Assembly: GCA_016648135.1 (NCBI GenBank)
Contig: JADDOH010024890.1
Location: 48,886 to 112,885 of the forward strand
DNA: 64,000 bases
Direction of reading: 5' to 3'
From: Agrypnia vestita
Taxonomy: Eukaryota > Arthropoda > Insecta > Trichoptera > Phryganeidae
Shown here in pieces: positions 55,115 to 64,000 of this stretch. Numbering within the stretch: position 1 is the first letter of the stretch; every line of letters starts with the position of its first letter. The translations under genes were made by a program, and so were the position numbers. The notes under the pieces were generated by a model. That model was given only the letters and a program-made list of their open reading frames with translations. It searched no databases and was not told where the DNA came from.

Positions 55115-55155
55115 GCCGACGTTTCGGGTCCCATTGCAGGGTCCATCATCAGGGC
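55115..55155 (-). ncRNA. Hammerhead ribozyme-like motif, family II, downstream copy
   Basis: Minus strand from 55155: helix I GCC, core CUGAUGA, extra U, helix II GGACCC/GGGACCC-type (central A-C mismatches), GAA, helix III AC/GU, cleavage-position C (GUC), then GGC pairing with GCC. All core boxes are canonical. It sits about 130 bp past the end of the endonuclease remnant on the same strand. Confidence 0.65.
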
Positions 55156-55289
55156 TGATGTGTTGTTGTGAGTGTTGGTGTTGTGGTTAAGTATCGGCTT
55201 GCAATACCGTGCCGAAGTCATGATGTGTTGTATTGTGTTGTGTGTAGATTCATCTGTTGTCTGATCACTATCTCTGCGGAGTCTGCGAC

Positions 55290-55425
55290 GAGAATGACTT
55301 TGAAGCGCCGGATACCAAGATGTTTTTAATTTGAGACCATCATCTCTATTAATATTTATCGGGTGCTTGTAGATTTCTAGTGCTTCCTTGATAAGACGCG
55401 TACGGTGACTACTTAGGCTTTCCAA
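55290..55425 (-). pseudogene. Penelope-like element endonuclease C-terminal remnant, family II
   Basis: Minus strand: HRTRLIKEALEIYKHPININ then RDDGLKLKTSWYPALQS. R-L-x-x-E-A-x-E-I-x-x-H-P ... N-x-x-x-G-L-x-L ... W-x-P-x-L is the end of the GIY-YIG endonuclease domain in arthropod Penelope-like elements; the Glu of EALEI is the usual catalytic glutamate. A second copy is at 58.75-59.2 kb. Confidence 0.7.
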
Positions 55426-55442
55426 GGATTACCAACACATCA

Positions 55443-55483
55443 GCCCTGATGATGGATCCTGCAATGGGATCCGAAACGTCGGA
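55443..55483 (+). ncRNA. Hammerhead ribozyme-like motif, family II, inverted upstream copy
   Basis: GCC, CUGAUGA (55446-55452), extra U, helix II GGAUCC/GGAUCC (six perfect pairs, loop UGCAAUG), GAA, AC/GU, C (55480), then GGA. Helix I keeps only two pairs because the C of the other copy is A here. Compared with the minus copy, the two helix II changes (C to U at both positions) restore pairing. Confidence 0.65.
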
Positions 55484-55619
55484 CCGAAAGGTCGTAACAA
55501 CACGGCATAATACCCCAGTAGTCTGCTAGTTTGGAGTGAGGTTCGAACCCACGACCTATGGATTACGAGGCGAGTGTCTTAATTACAATTCCAACACAAA
55601 CTTGAAGATTCTGAGTGGC

Positions 55620-55745
55620 CGTGAAAACCTAAGAACATTCTTAGTCCTATTTTCATAGCACGAGCGTTTAGCTTAGTTTGAAAATAGTAAGAATATTGAT
55701 GTGACACGTATTCCGAGTTCGCATCTCTATTTAAAAAAAAACAAA
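55620..55745 (+). repeat. SINE family S1 body
   Basis: AGTCCTATTTTCATAGCACG, TTTAGCTTAGTTTGAAAATA, GTAAGAATATTGATGTGACA and CGAGTTCGCATCTCTATTTA match the minus-strand copy at 12.25-12.35 kb. It directly abuts the outer arm of the Penelope copy, so the tRNA-like head may be shared. Confidence 0.55.
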
Positions 55746-55864
55746 TGTATAATGACTTTGTGGTGACATTATTAATTAAATTAACAATAATATGACGACT
55801 ATAATACAACTGCTAACTACAAGGCCCTACAGCCGACTATACAGCGACACATATCATAGATGTC

Positions 55865-55985
55865 TGCAATCTGTATCTGTATCTGTATCTGTATCTACTG
55901 TATCTACAAGTATCTGCGATTAGCTATCGCCCATTGCCTGCTGATTTTCATACGATTTGTTTTTTTTTTTAACTGGTGATGGCAA
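55865..55985 (-). repeat. (TCTGTA)n tract and dispersed repeat shared with 9.6 kb
   Basis: 55870-55896 is a TCTGTA hexamer repeat. 55918-55985 (GATTAGCTATCGCCCATTGC, AACTGGTGATGGCAA) is the inverse of 9590-9665. Function unknown. Confidence 0.5.
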
Positions 55986-55989
55986 ATAT

Positions 55990-57050
55990 ACCCTTTCTAA
56001 ATATAAAAAGAATGATTTGTTTACAAAAGAAGTTCATGTTATATTTATTGCAATATTTATCTTTGGTGTCCTATTTGTTTCGGAGCAAACAATTCCCTCT
56101 TAATGATAGTATAAAAGTACTTCCCCCTTCTTTTTTCTACACTTATATTACTTTCTATACTTATTAATACGTAAATAATATTGAACTTCATATACGTATA
56201 TACATTATATTACATCACTTACGCATATTAATATGTAAATTTCTGCAAAACTCAAATATTTTATTTTCAAATAGGTATTATTAATTAATATAAAAAGACG
56301 CACAACGATCATTACACAAATTTCTAAGATTCGACGAAAAAATTCGTTCAATTTTTGAAATGAAAATTGAAACAGGGCATACACTATAGTTATCACACAA
56401 CTACAATAATTGAGTGTTTAAAAACTTTGACATCTTAAAGATTAGTCAGTGTCAAGAAATTATAACCTATTTTACTAATATGATCACCACTTTGTTCCTG
56501 TTCTAAATAGTCGAAGTAAGTATTAATATTACATAATTTAATTTTAAATAATGATGAAAAATTAACATATATCCAATGATGCTAAAAATTCATAACATAG
56601 TTATTTTTTAACAGTCCACCCGCAAATACCTCTACGATTTTTTAACGCTGTTTTTCTAACTTCCGTTAAACTATTCTGTGTTAAAATATCGCTTAATTAT
56701 GTGAACCCTCTCAATTCAGTCTTTTTTCTTTGTAAAAATTGAAAGTTTTCCCCTTGTCATCGAACTTATAGTCGTGTCAGCAAAACTTTTACAATTATGG
56801 CGGCAATAAGTTAACGGTCTTTTGTTTTTTTAAATAAATGCCACAGAAGCTGACTGAATTCACTGAAAATATTAGGGCGCCAGAGGGTTGTTTTTTAAGC
56901 AAATTGTACGCACTTGCTTTTGTTAGTCGACTATTTTTTAACCCCCCACTCCCCCAATATGAGGGCAGCTGTATTTATCGAAAACCATTTTATGAATTGT
57001 ATTTTGTCAAGTTAAATACAATTAAAATATTTTATTTTATTATATTAGTA
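55990..57050. other. No gene seen
   Basis: AT-rich. 56838-57098 is open for 86 codons but without domain resemblance. Confidence 0.3.
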
Positions 57051-57054
57051 CGAG

Positions 57055-57265
57055 TGAAGGAGAAATTACGAGTGAATATAATACTGACTACAGCGTAGTG
57101 GATGGGATAAAGAAAAAATCGCTGAGAAGACTTGGTCATGTGGCACATGATGGAGAAGTGGATATAAGGCGAGTGTTTTAGGCAGCAGGAACAGAGAGTT
57201 CCCGCGAAAGACCTGGCGTAAGAAAAGCCAAATATTGGAGGGCGGCCCAATTAAAAGATTCAAGG
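57055..57265 (+). pseudogene. LINE ORF2 C-terminal fragment
   Basis: VDGIKKKSLRRLGHVAHDGE, VDIRRVF, ERPGVRKAKYWRAAQL: the I-x-x-R-R-L-x-x-x-G-H-V ... G-R-P-x-x-R-W tail of many RTE/Jockey ORFs, with one stop in the middle. Confidence 0.6.
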
Positions 57266-57405
57266 TTGTAGCGTTATGTACTCTATATATCACCCTTGCT
57301 GAGAAATGACGTGATTATAAGTATGTAATTTTTTTTCTGGGTCTCAATCCTAGGATTGTTCTGCACCGTATTATGTAATTTAGTTTTTTCGATTTATTTA
57401 ATTTC

Positions 57406-57770
57406 TAGGTAGTGAAATGGTATTCCAACGAATCACGAACATATTATAAAAATTATATTAACTGGGAATAATCGTAAAATTTTAAATTATTTTTAAAAAT
57501 GCACGTTTTTCATAAATTATTTTAGGTAGTGAAATGGTATTCCAACGAATCACGAACATATTATAAAAATTATATTAACTGGGAATAATCGTAAAATTTT
57601 AAATTATTTTTAAAAATGCACGTTTTTCATAAATTATTTTAGGTAGTGAATTTTAGGTAGTGAAATGGTATTCCAACAAATCACGAACATATTATAAAAA
57701 TTATATTAACTGGTAATAATCGTAAAATTTTAAATTATTTTTAAAAATCCACGTTTTTTTATAAATCATC
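57406..57770 (+). repeat. Three-copy tandem repeat, 117-bp unit
   Basis: Units start at TAGGTAGTGAAATGGTATTC at 57406, 57523 and 57654, the third after a 14-bp partial restart at 57640. The first two copies are essentially identical; the third has a few changes (CCAACAAATC, TGGTAATAAT). Confidence 0.92.
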
Positions 57771-58302
57771 TCCTTCGTACTTTTTTCCAGTCCATCCTAG
57801 GGTGGTTTTCAAATGCTAGTAATCACACTGCAGATATCAAAATTTAAAAGGCGGTGTGAAAAACTGGTCTGGAATATTATTGAACAACCCTTATCCGAAT
57901 AAATAATAAATTTTTGTAATTAACATTTTCGGCAAATTCTAATAAAATCTATGGCTCCTCACAGCCCGCTAATCCTTGGGTCTAACCCCGAGCTCTATAA
58001 ATACTGACAGATTATAGGGAGGTCTTTTTTAATTAAAAAGTTTCAGATGTTTTCATTTAGCATTCTTGGAGTGGTTTCGGCACGCTTTGAAGGTTGTTTT
58101 CTGTCGGGATAAAACACTTGTCAGCGGCCCCGTCTCGCCCCTTAAATATTTTAATTTAATCTTGTTTACAAGTTAATGTTTTTTAAAATAATAATTTCGA
58201 ATTTATATACAAATGTTGTATTTTATAAAAATCTATTATCTATTATGACACAACATCAAAAAAACATATTTTAACTTTACTCTTTCACTAAAGTATTACC
58301 AT

Positions 58303-58356
58303 TCTTACCATTCTTCCCTCATTCATTTTTTAATGAATGAGGGAAGAATGGTAAGA
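58303..58356. repeat. Perfect hairpin, 25-bp arms
   Basis: TCTTACCATTCTTCCCTCAT... (58303-58327) is exactly inverted at 58332-58356 with a four-T loop. No other copy is in the window. It abuts the open segment that follows. Confidence 0.9.
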
Positions 58357-58532
58357 AGATGTAATCGCAAGTGTTGACTGCGCTAGAAAGAGAGAGCGAC
58401 CGCGGCACGACCAGATTAACCAGATACTGGAAGATGGTTCCGTTAGGAGCCTCAACAACAACATCAAGAGGTTGCATGCGAAGATGTATGAGTGTGTCTC
58501 TGCTTACACCTCCACGGGGAAACGGTGTGATG
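58356..58532 (+). other. Candidate orphan coding exon (Cys-bearing peptide)
   Basis: An open frame without ATG reads EDVIASVDCARKRERPRHDQ, INQILEDGSVRSLNNNIKRL, HAKMYECVSAYTSTGKRCDG and stops being open just after a strong donor TGATG|GTAAGTAAG (58532/58533). Composition is clearly richer in GC than the flanks, and third positions look coding-like. Three Cys and many charged residues suggest a secreted or small domain protein; I recognise no family. No good acceptor precedes it: the hairpin at 58303-58356 occupies that position. No partner exon was identified. Confidence 0.45.
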
Positions 58533-58719
58533 GTAAGTAAGTAACTTTTTCTTCTCGACAACTGTTTCAACTCTATAACTCTGAAGAACATATTATAACA
58601 CTAACGGAGTAATAATATTTTGGTCTTAATCGAAGGTAGCTAAAATAATTCTTAATGGAAGGTAGCTAAAATAAGCAATGTGACGTTCGATTTGTATTTT
58701 CACAAATAAATTAAAAATC

Positions 58720-59215
58720 GTGGAAAATGTGTACGTGGAACAAATGGTGCGCACAATTTTCAAAACGGTTGACGGGAACAAATCAGCTTGCAAACTTGGC
58801 CATCCAGGAAAATCAGCGTTGGCTGAGGACTTTCTGGAGGCGGGCCATCAATTCAAGCCGAAGATCCCAGGAAAACCTAAGAGTCACCATGCACGGAGGT
58901 ACTAGAGATCTACAAGCACCCGGTGAACATCAGTAGAGATGATGGTCTCAAACTAAAAATCTCTAGGTACCCTGCGCTTCAAAATCGATAGTGAACCAAA
59001 AATAGACGGAAAACACACGAAATGCATCCACGCAGACACACCCCCTTTTCGAAATGGTATTGGCAGCACATACTTAGCCCAAATGAAAGACATATTCTGC
59101 ATTCGATAAGCCAATTGCAAGCGATAATTAACCGTCATCATCATCAACAGTCAAACAACACATCAGCCCTGATTATGGACCCTATGATATCCCAGAAAAC
59201 TCATACCAGAAAAAT
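58720..59215 (+). pseudogene. Penelope-like element endonuclease remnant, family II, copy 2
   Basis: KSALAEDFLEAGHQFK then, after frame changes, EIYKHPVNISRDDGLKLKIS and RYPALQ, matching the 55.3-kb copy (EIYKHPININRDDGLKL). It is followed by SNNTSALIMDP (59148-59180), the translated trace of the terminal unit. There CATCAGCCCTGATTATGGAC shows that the CUGAUGA box is lost. Same strand and same order as the other copies. Confidence 0.65.
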
Positions 59216-59254
59216 TAAAAAACCCTTAAAATCAATTAATGGGACCAGTTTGAG

Positions 59255-59428
59255 GCCGGCGCCACACTATGCGGAACATTCACTGCGTCTCTTTGTGCGA
59301 AACGCCGTTACATTTCTTTCCATACAATGTGCGCTTATCAAACACATTATGAGGATGATCGGTCGATCAATTTGCTTTGCCGATTTGACGCGACGAAAAA
59401 GACGCGGGGAAGATTTACGCAGTGTGTT
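59255..59428. mobile_element. Fold-back MITE family G, copy 2
   Basis: GCCGGCGCCACACTATGCGG at the left, GACGCGGGGAAGATTTACGC AGTGTG at the right. The interior GATGATCGGTCGATCAATTT is the inverse of 29500-29520. The right end is a few bases shorter than in copy 1. Confidence 0.7.
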
Positions 59429-59474
59429 TTTACATACAAATATATTATTTTAAATAGGGTCCAACGTTTAGTAA

Positions 59475-59650
59475 AAGCTACGTCAGAAATATGAAAAAAT
59501 AAAATTGCCTCTTTGATGTCGTTTATCTCTATAAATTATTGATTTGAGGTCATTAATGTTAGAATATTTTCGATCTATAGTTTAGACAAGAGTCTACCTG
59601 AAAGTTTTGTGAAGTAGCTCTATAATATATATTTATTTACGAAGGTGTTT
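59475..59650 (+). repeat. Palindromic repeat family E, half copy 2
   Basis: GTCAGAAATATGAAAAAATA, TTTGATGTCGTTTATCTCTA, GAATATTTTCGATCTATAGT parallel the right half of 40079-40586. Confidence 0.5.
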
Positions 59651-59787
59651 CAAAATTGCAACAGCATATTTACAGTATGTATATCTTGAACCGAATACCC
59701 GAGACACTTCAAACACCCGCGCAGGAAAGACACGTTGTTCGAAATAGATGGCGTTGTGTGCTTAATTGGACTGGAAGCAGCAACAAA

Positions 59788-60050
59788 ATGGCGGCGCCCT
59801 TAAGTGTTTGCACGGTAGAGATTTTTGTGAAATTCGTAGAAGAATGCTGCAACAGTATGATTATTTTTACTATAAGTTTGTCTAAAGGCTTTCATCTTCT
59901 TTATCATAAATCACGCCCTCAAAGCCCTCAGTAGAGCCCTTGCTTTCTCTGATTATCATGTGTTTGGATATTTGAATGACGCTTTGAGCGGATGCAGATT
60001 TGGAAATGTTGATGAAGTCAAAAAGCCATGCATTCGTTGCCGAAGGTACG
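59788..60050 (+). pseudogene. Internally deleted mariner of another subfamily
   Basis: MAAPLSVCTVE, a common N-terminus of one mariner group in insects, is followed within 150 bp by SDYHVFGYLNDALSGCRFGN and VDEVKK. That is the third catalytic Asp region (A-P-S-D-Y/F-H-x-F-G-x-L-x-x-A-L-x-G-x-x-F). The central domain is missing and frames change. Confidence 0.5.
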
Positions 60051-60105
60051 ATTCAATTTTTTTTCTGATACTTGCCATGAGTACCTATCACCTACCTTTT
60101 AATAT

Positions 60106-60245
60106 TGATGAGTAGGTTGCTAGTCTAACGGTTATTGACTATCATCTAGTGATCCATTGATCGGTGGCTCGAGCCCCATTTCAGTACACCAGCAAGTTAG
60201 TCATATTTTTATAGCGTTAAGCTTATTTTGAAAATTGTAAGGCTA
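60106..60245 (+). repeat. SINE family S1, copy
   Basis: TAGTCTAACGGTTATTGACT, ATCTAGTGATCCATTGATCG, GTGGCTCGAGCCCC (box B region), ACACCAGCAAGTTAGTCATA, then the body. Same order as the minus copy at 12.3 kb. Confidence 0.6.
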
Positions 60246-60259
60246 CAAGCACTGGCCGC

Positions 60260-61520
60260 CACTAGCACGCTTGGTGTCACTTCAGAAACCCTTCAATCGA
60301 ACTCAGTAATCTCGCGTCAATCAAATATATATATTGTGAGTATTTATTCCTGCTTGGCTTATTTTTCTTGCCGCCATTACATAATACATACGTCACGACA
60401 CTTCAGAGAATACTGAAGAATCCCCGTAGTAGAGGCGGACTTCTTCTGACCACACAAAAACCACCCTCCAAAACATCAACACGATGTCTACTAATAAAAA
60501 TGACTTTTTCACATAAAATAATACAATTATTAAAAATAATGAAAATAATAATATCTATGTTTTTGTTTTTCTATGACTCTATTATCTGCTATACTTGTAT
60601 TTAGATTTCAGTATACTTAATATCCTCTTGAAGAATGGAAATTTGGTCTTGAAACGAGCTGAGTGTTTAAAAATTAAATTAGTGGTTGAAACAAATAATT
60701 GTTTTAATTATTTTATCTATATAACTATAAAACATATACATATATATGTAATAATTAATTATAATCATATAAAATGTTACCACAAAGTGATTTTGCGTTT
60801 ATTGAAGAAGAAAAAAGAATAAAATTTCGTGACTATTGATAATTTAAATGAAAACTTGCTATAGTCTAAATGGTCTTATATTACATTAAGTTGAGAGATA
60901 GCAAGCCCCTTGAGAGAGCAGCTCGGATATACAACGTCTAAGCCCTCCGCAAAAAAGCAAACACAAATACCCGATCCAATCTAACTACAAACAAAAACAA
61001 ATTGTAGGGATAAAGCGGAGGGGATGAAAAGTTTCCGAAATATTTAATTGAAATTTCAGCAGGCGATAATTAGTCAGAGCTACGGGGCGCTACTTTCGCA
61101 CCTGCCGGCGCAGGAGCGAACTAAAGCCACTCCATTGATGTACTATAATATAATATATAAACGTACGAACAACACCTTAAGTCATGTTTTCGATTAATAC
61201 TTTTTATTAATGAAGATAAATTATAGAAGCCTCGCAGAGACGACTTCTAGGTGGACCCCGCAATGCGATCTGGGAGAATATCCCAGAAAGCTACGATGAA
61301 AAAATGTTGATTTACATATGTTTTTTTACATTTTCTGATTGATCATTGTATTTTTTTTCACCTTTTTTAATAAAAAGGATGAAAAAAACTTTTTTTCTTT
61401 CTATTTCATATCGTTTTCTCATATCGTTTTCATTCTATGAAAATCTGTGTTACAGTTTAATCTTACAGTTAGAAGTATTTTGACATTCTATCGTTAAAGT
61501 ATTTTTATATGAAAATCATT
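60260..61520. other. No gene recognised
   Basis: AT-rich. 61060-61140 is a GC-richer patch (TACGGGGCGCTACTTTCGCA, CCGGCGCAGGAGCGAAC) with no frame or repeat match in this window. Confidence 0.3.
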
Positions 61521-61526
61521 GTCAAT

Positions 61527-61850
61527 TAATGTATATTATAGCCTGTCTCATAGAGAAGAAACAGTCTTTTTAGGTATAGAAGTCTTTTGGTTGTACATAG
61601 GACTTATGACCTATCGTACGGTTGGCTTAAGTGCTCACTTTACACATATGCAACGTTCGCCATTTCCAACCATGATAAAATACCATGTCTACTAATTTTT
61701 GGAAGTTGTATATATTTAAATTATACGCCACGTTTCACATGTGAGTTGCAAGGATCCTCAACGCGGCCGTCCCCAAAGCTTTTTCATTCCCCTTGATTGA
61801 CCACAGATGTCGCTAATGGGACATCTATATTTGATTTGGAGTTTTTTAGC
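61527..61850 (+). repeat. MITE family A, partial copy
   Basis: TAATGTATATTATAGCCTGT, AGGTATAGAAGTCTTTTGGT, GTACATAGGACTTATGACCT and GATGTCGCTAATGGGACATC follow family A copy 1 in order. The right arm is missing; the nearby mariner begins 70 bp further on. Confidence 0.65.
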
Positions 61851-61917
61851 AATACACTTTATCTTCTAATGGAATTCATCCGAATTACTATCATTACACT
61901 AGGATACGCCAGAAATA

Positions 61918-63202
61918 TTAGGTCCTTACATATGAAATTGACGTTTTGCCTTACTGGCAAATTTGATCTCAAATATCTTCTCTTTGGTTAGGAATTCCAA
62001 ATCCAAATTTATACAGCTACTTACTCATGTATTTGTGTTTTGAAAATTATAATTCATTTGTTTTTTCCTCAATTGTTTTTTTCTTTGCGTCCCTCAGTTT
62101 ACAAAATGAAAAACTTGAAATATCGCGTTATTTACGAGTACGAGTTCCACCTTGGCACCAGTGCTGCAGAAACGGCTCGAAGGATTAATGATGTGTATGG
62201 CGACGGTGCCGCAAAAGAAAACACAGTGCGTTTTTGATTCCAACGTTTTCGTTCTGGAAATTTCGACCTGCAGAACAAGCCCCGTGGACGGCCGGAGACC
62301 AGAGTTGATAATGAAGAATTGAAGGCTATTGTGGAAGCGGATCCATCGCAAACTACATCCGAGTTAGCTGCAGGCTGCGGTGTTAGTGATAAAACTGTTT
62401 TAATCCACTTGAAGCAAATTGGTAAGGTGAAAAAGCTTGAAAGGTGGGTACCTCACGAATTGAGTGAAGCAAATCAACAAACGCGCGTTGACTGCTGCGT
62501 TGCATTACTCAACCGGCACAATAATGAAGGGATTTTAAATCGAATCATTACCTGTGATGAAAAGTGGATCCTGTACGATAATCGGAAGCGCTCATCGCAA
62601 TGGCTGAACCCTGCCGAACCAGCCAAACCATGCCCCAAGCGAAAATTGACTCCAAAAAAGTTACTTGTGAGCGTTTGGTGGACTAGTGCTGGTGTCGTTC
62701 ACTACAGCTTTCTTAAATCTGGCCAGACGATTACGGCAGATGTCTATTGTCAGCAACTGCAAACCATGATGGAAAAGTTAGCTGCTAAACAACCGAGGCT
62801 GGTTAATCGCTCTAGGCCACTGCTGCTTCATGATAACGCTAGACCACACACTGCACAACAGACGGCTACCAAATTAGAGGAGCTTCAATTGGAATGTCTA
62901 AGACATCCACCGTACTCTCCGGACCTTGCCCCAACAGATTACCATTTTTTTCGAAATTTGGATAACTTCTTGCAAAGGAAAAAATTCAACTCCGATGGGG
63001 CAGTCCAAACCGCCTTCAAAGATTTTATTGATTCCCGTCCGAATGGTTTTTTTAGTAAAGGGATCGATGAACTACCTATGAGATGGCAAAAGTGCATAGA
63101 TAGCAATGGTACATACTTTGATTAAATTAATATATTATAATAAAAAAAATCGGCTTTATGTTCCTCCCATACTAAACGTCAATTTCATATGTAAGGACCT
63201 AA
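61918..63202 (+). mobile_element. Mariner transposon, full length (1285 bp)
   Basis: Both ends carry TTAGGTCCTTACATATGAAA as inverted repeats extending about 28 bp, flanked by TA (61916-61917 and 63203-63204). Full length matches the usual 1.3 kb of mariners. It contains one transposase frame with a single nonsense codon. Compared with 37138-38249 it lacks that copy's deletion. Confidence 0.95.
62106..63125 (+). pseudogene. Mariner transposase, one in-frame stop
   Basis: A DD34D mariner transposase of 339 codons that binds the terminal repeats and cuts and pastes the element. ATG at 62106, TAA at 63123-63125. The N-terminal part has two helix-turn-helix motifs (YEYEFHLGTSAAETARRIND and the TTSELAAGCGVSDKTVLIHL region) around GRP. 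The linker motif WVPHEL is intact. The catalytic Asps are in TCDEKW, LLHDNARPH and LAPTDYHFF, with 34 residues between the second and third. The only lesion I see is TGA at 62235-62237 (codon 44), where the 37-38 kb copy has TGG. The copy is therefore predicted inactive, but by a single base. Confidence 0.9.
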
Positions 63203-63209
63203 TATTATT

Positions 63210-64000
63210 TCAATTTTTATTAAACTCGTTTTTACCAGTATTTTCATTCAAAATCAAATAAAATCATTGTGTGAAAATCATTGTGTTTAGTTTAAGGCCT
63301 TGTTTTATAGTGAGCCAATTTAAATCTATATCTATCTATTTCTCCAAAAAATTCTTCCCATCGTGCTGTTTTGTTCAATTTGCAACTTTTTCATGTCGTC
63401 TTGGTTAGTCAAGTATAAAATAGTGAAGCAAAATTGAAAATAAGGAATAATAATAACTGATGTACCTATAAATTATTTTGCCTCTTCTTAAGGGGGGGTA
63501 AGGTTTTTAATTTTTTTTTTTGCATTTTATTTTTAATTTTTTAAATGAATGTATAACATCACAAGAATATTGTGTCAAAATTTCAAGTCAATCGGAGCAA
63601 AATTGACGAAATTATGACTCAGACTGATTTTCTATACCTGCTCGGGCAGCTAAGAGACGCGCTCACCTGAGGACTACCGGACGTGCTATTGTATTGGAAG
63701 AGTTTTGCGTAGACAAGGACAAAAAGATGCTGATGACGAAAGCTCTTTGCTGTGTGAACATGGCATAGACGATTATGTGTAAGTATAAAATAAGTGTTGA
63801 GTTTTATTTTGAATTTTACAGTGTGCAAAACTTTAAAGCGTTTTCCCCACATCTCACGTTTTCAAAGTCGGTGTCCATCATAACTTCAAAACTACTGCAC
63901 CGATCCTTTTGAAATTTTGAACACTATTTCTGTACATAATTTACGAGGTAACGCTGGAGACCTCTTTTCAAATATGTTATTAATTTTATTTTTTAATAAC
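63210..64000. other. No gene recognised; repeat-like end
   Basis: 63560-63610 and 63870-63925 contain wording common in insect repeats (TTTCAAGTCAATCGGAGCAA; ACTTCAAAACTACTGCACCG ATCC). A GTAAGT at 63780 follows a short open segment, without recognisable protein. Confidence 0.25.

Larger units (their letters stand above)
54960..55610 (-). mobile_element. Penelope-like element, family II, with inverted tRNA-like/hammerhead ends
   Basis: Outer arms 54965-55035 and 55520-55605 are inverted copies of a tRNA-like unit (GGAATTGTAATTGGGACACT, CGCCTCGTGAATC, GGGTTCGAACCTCACTCC). Inside them 55078-55165 and 55441-55520 are inverted copies of the terminal unit (GGGGTATTATGCCGTGTTGT, TTACGACCTTTCGG) with a hammerhead-like motif each. 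Between lies an endonuclease remnant on the minus strand. The 5' part and the reverse transcriptase are gone. Confidence 0.7.

Noticed and set aside
62094..62351. Minus-strand frame opposite the mariner transposase (and 37687-38073 plus strand opposite the second copy)
   Set aside because: Shadow frames of the transposase; their similarity to each other reflects the shared transposon.
63728..63745. CTGATGACGAAAGC resembling a hammerhead core
   Set aside because: There is no room for helix II between the two boxes.
1..64000. CRISPR arrays, bacterial operons, rRNA genes, viral genes
   Set aside because: No regularly spaced repeats, Shine-Dalgarno-led gene clusters, rRNA sequence or viral coding regions were recognised.

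Overview
The window is AT-rich, intron-containing eukaryotic DNA, almost certainly from an insect. The evidence is a sigma-class glutathione S-transferase gene with GT/AG introns, a TCAGT arthropod initiator, mariner and hAT transposons, Penelope-like retroelements, (TTAGG)n tracts of the insect telomere type, tRNA-derived SINEs and many decayed LINEs. I cannot name the order with confidence. There are no bacterial operons, rRNA genes or CRISPR arrays.

Only one host gene can be reconstructed completely: a four-coding-exon sigma-class GST on the minus strand (coding 7146 down to 4029, 194 residues). It has a candidate 5'UTR exon and TATA/Inr promoter at 8641-8697 and an AATAAA signal at 3944-3939. 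A few other pieces look like isolated exons: 58356-58532 (+) is the best, with weaker first-exon candidates ending at 13361 and 20533. No partner exons are visible.

The rest is a dense, nested repeat landscape. From left to right: an inverted-repeat Penelope-type terminus (1.78-2.4 kb); the GST locus (4-8.7 kb); mariner, Penelope, SINE and hAT pieces (8.9-18.4 kb); a LINE split by a later insertion (22-23.3 kb); fold-back elements and LINE reverse-transcriptase remnants (24.7-33.5 kb); a transposase remnant with a C-terminal zinc finger framed by the terminal repeats of a MITE family (35.2-36.2 kb); a deleted mariner (37.1-38.2 kb); a long palindrome (40.1-40.6 kb); LTR-like promoter blocks (14, 24, 42.7, 44 and 51.5 kb); a Penelope/TTAGG-rich stretch (48.3-50.9 kb); three LINE 3' ends (52-54.2 kb); a clear Penelope copy with inverted terminal units (55-55.6 kb); and a nearly intact mariner whose only obvious lesion is one stop codon (61.9-63.2 kb).

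The most interesting system is a set of hammerhead-ribozyme-like motifs. At least five different sequence families (1785-1826, 16186-16228, 49028-49067, 49871-49938, and 55115-55155 with 55443-55483) can fold into the CUGANGA / helix II / GAAA / very short palindromic helix III / UH core with matching helix I strands. Two of the families lie just downstream of recognisable GIY-YIG endonuclease remnants of Penelope-like elements. Four of the five share an extra nucleotide between the CUGANGA box and helix II. These are read directly from sequence. Folding, homology searches and cleavage tests remain to be done.
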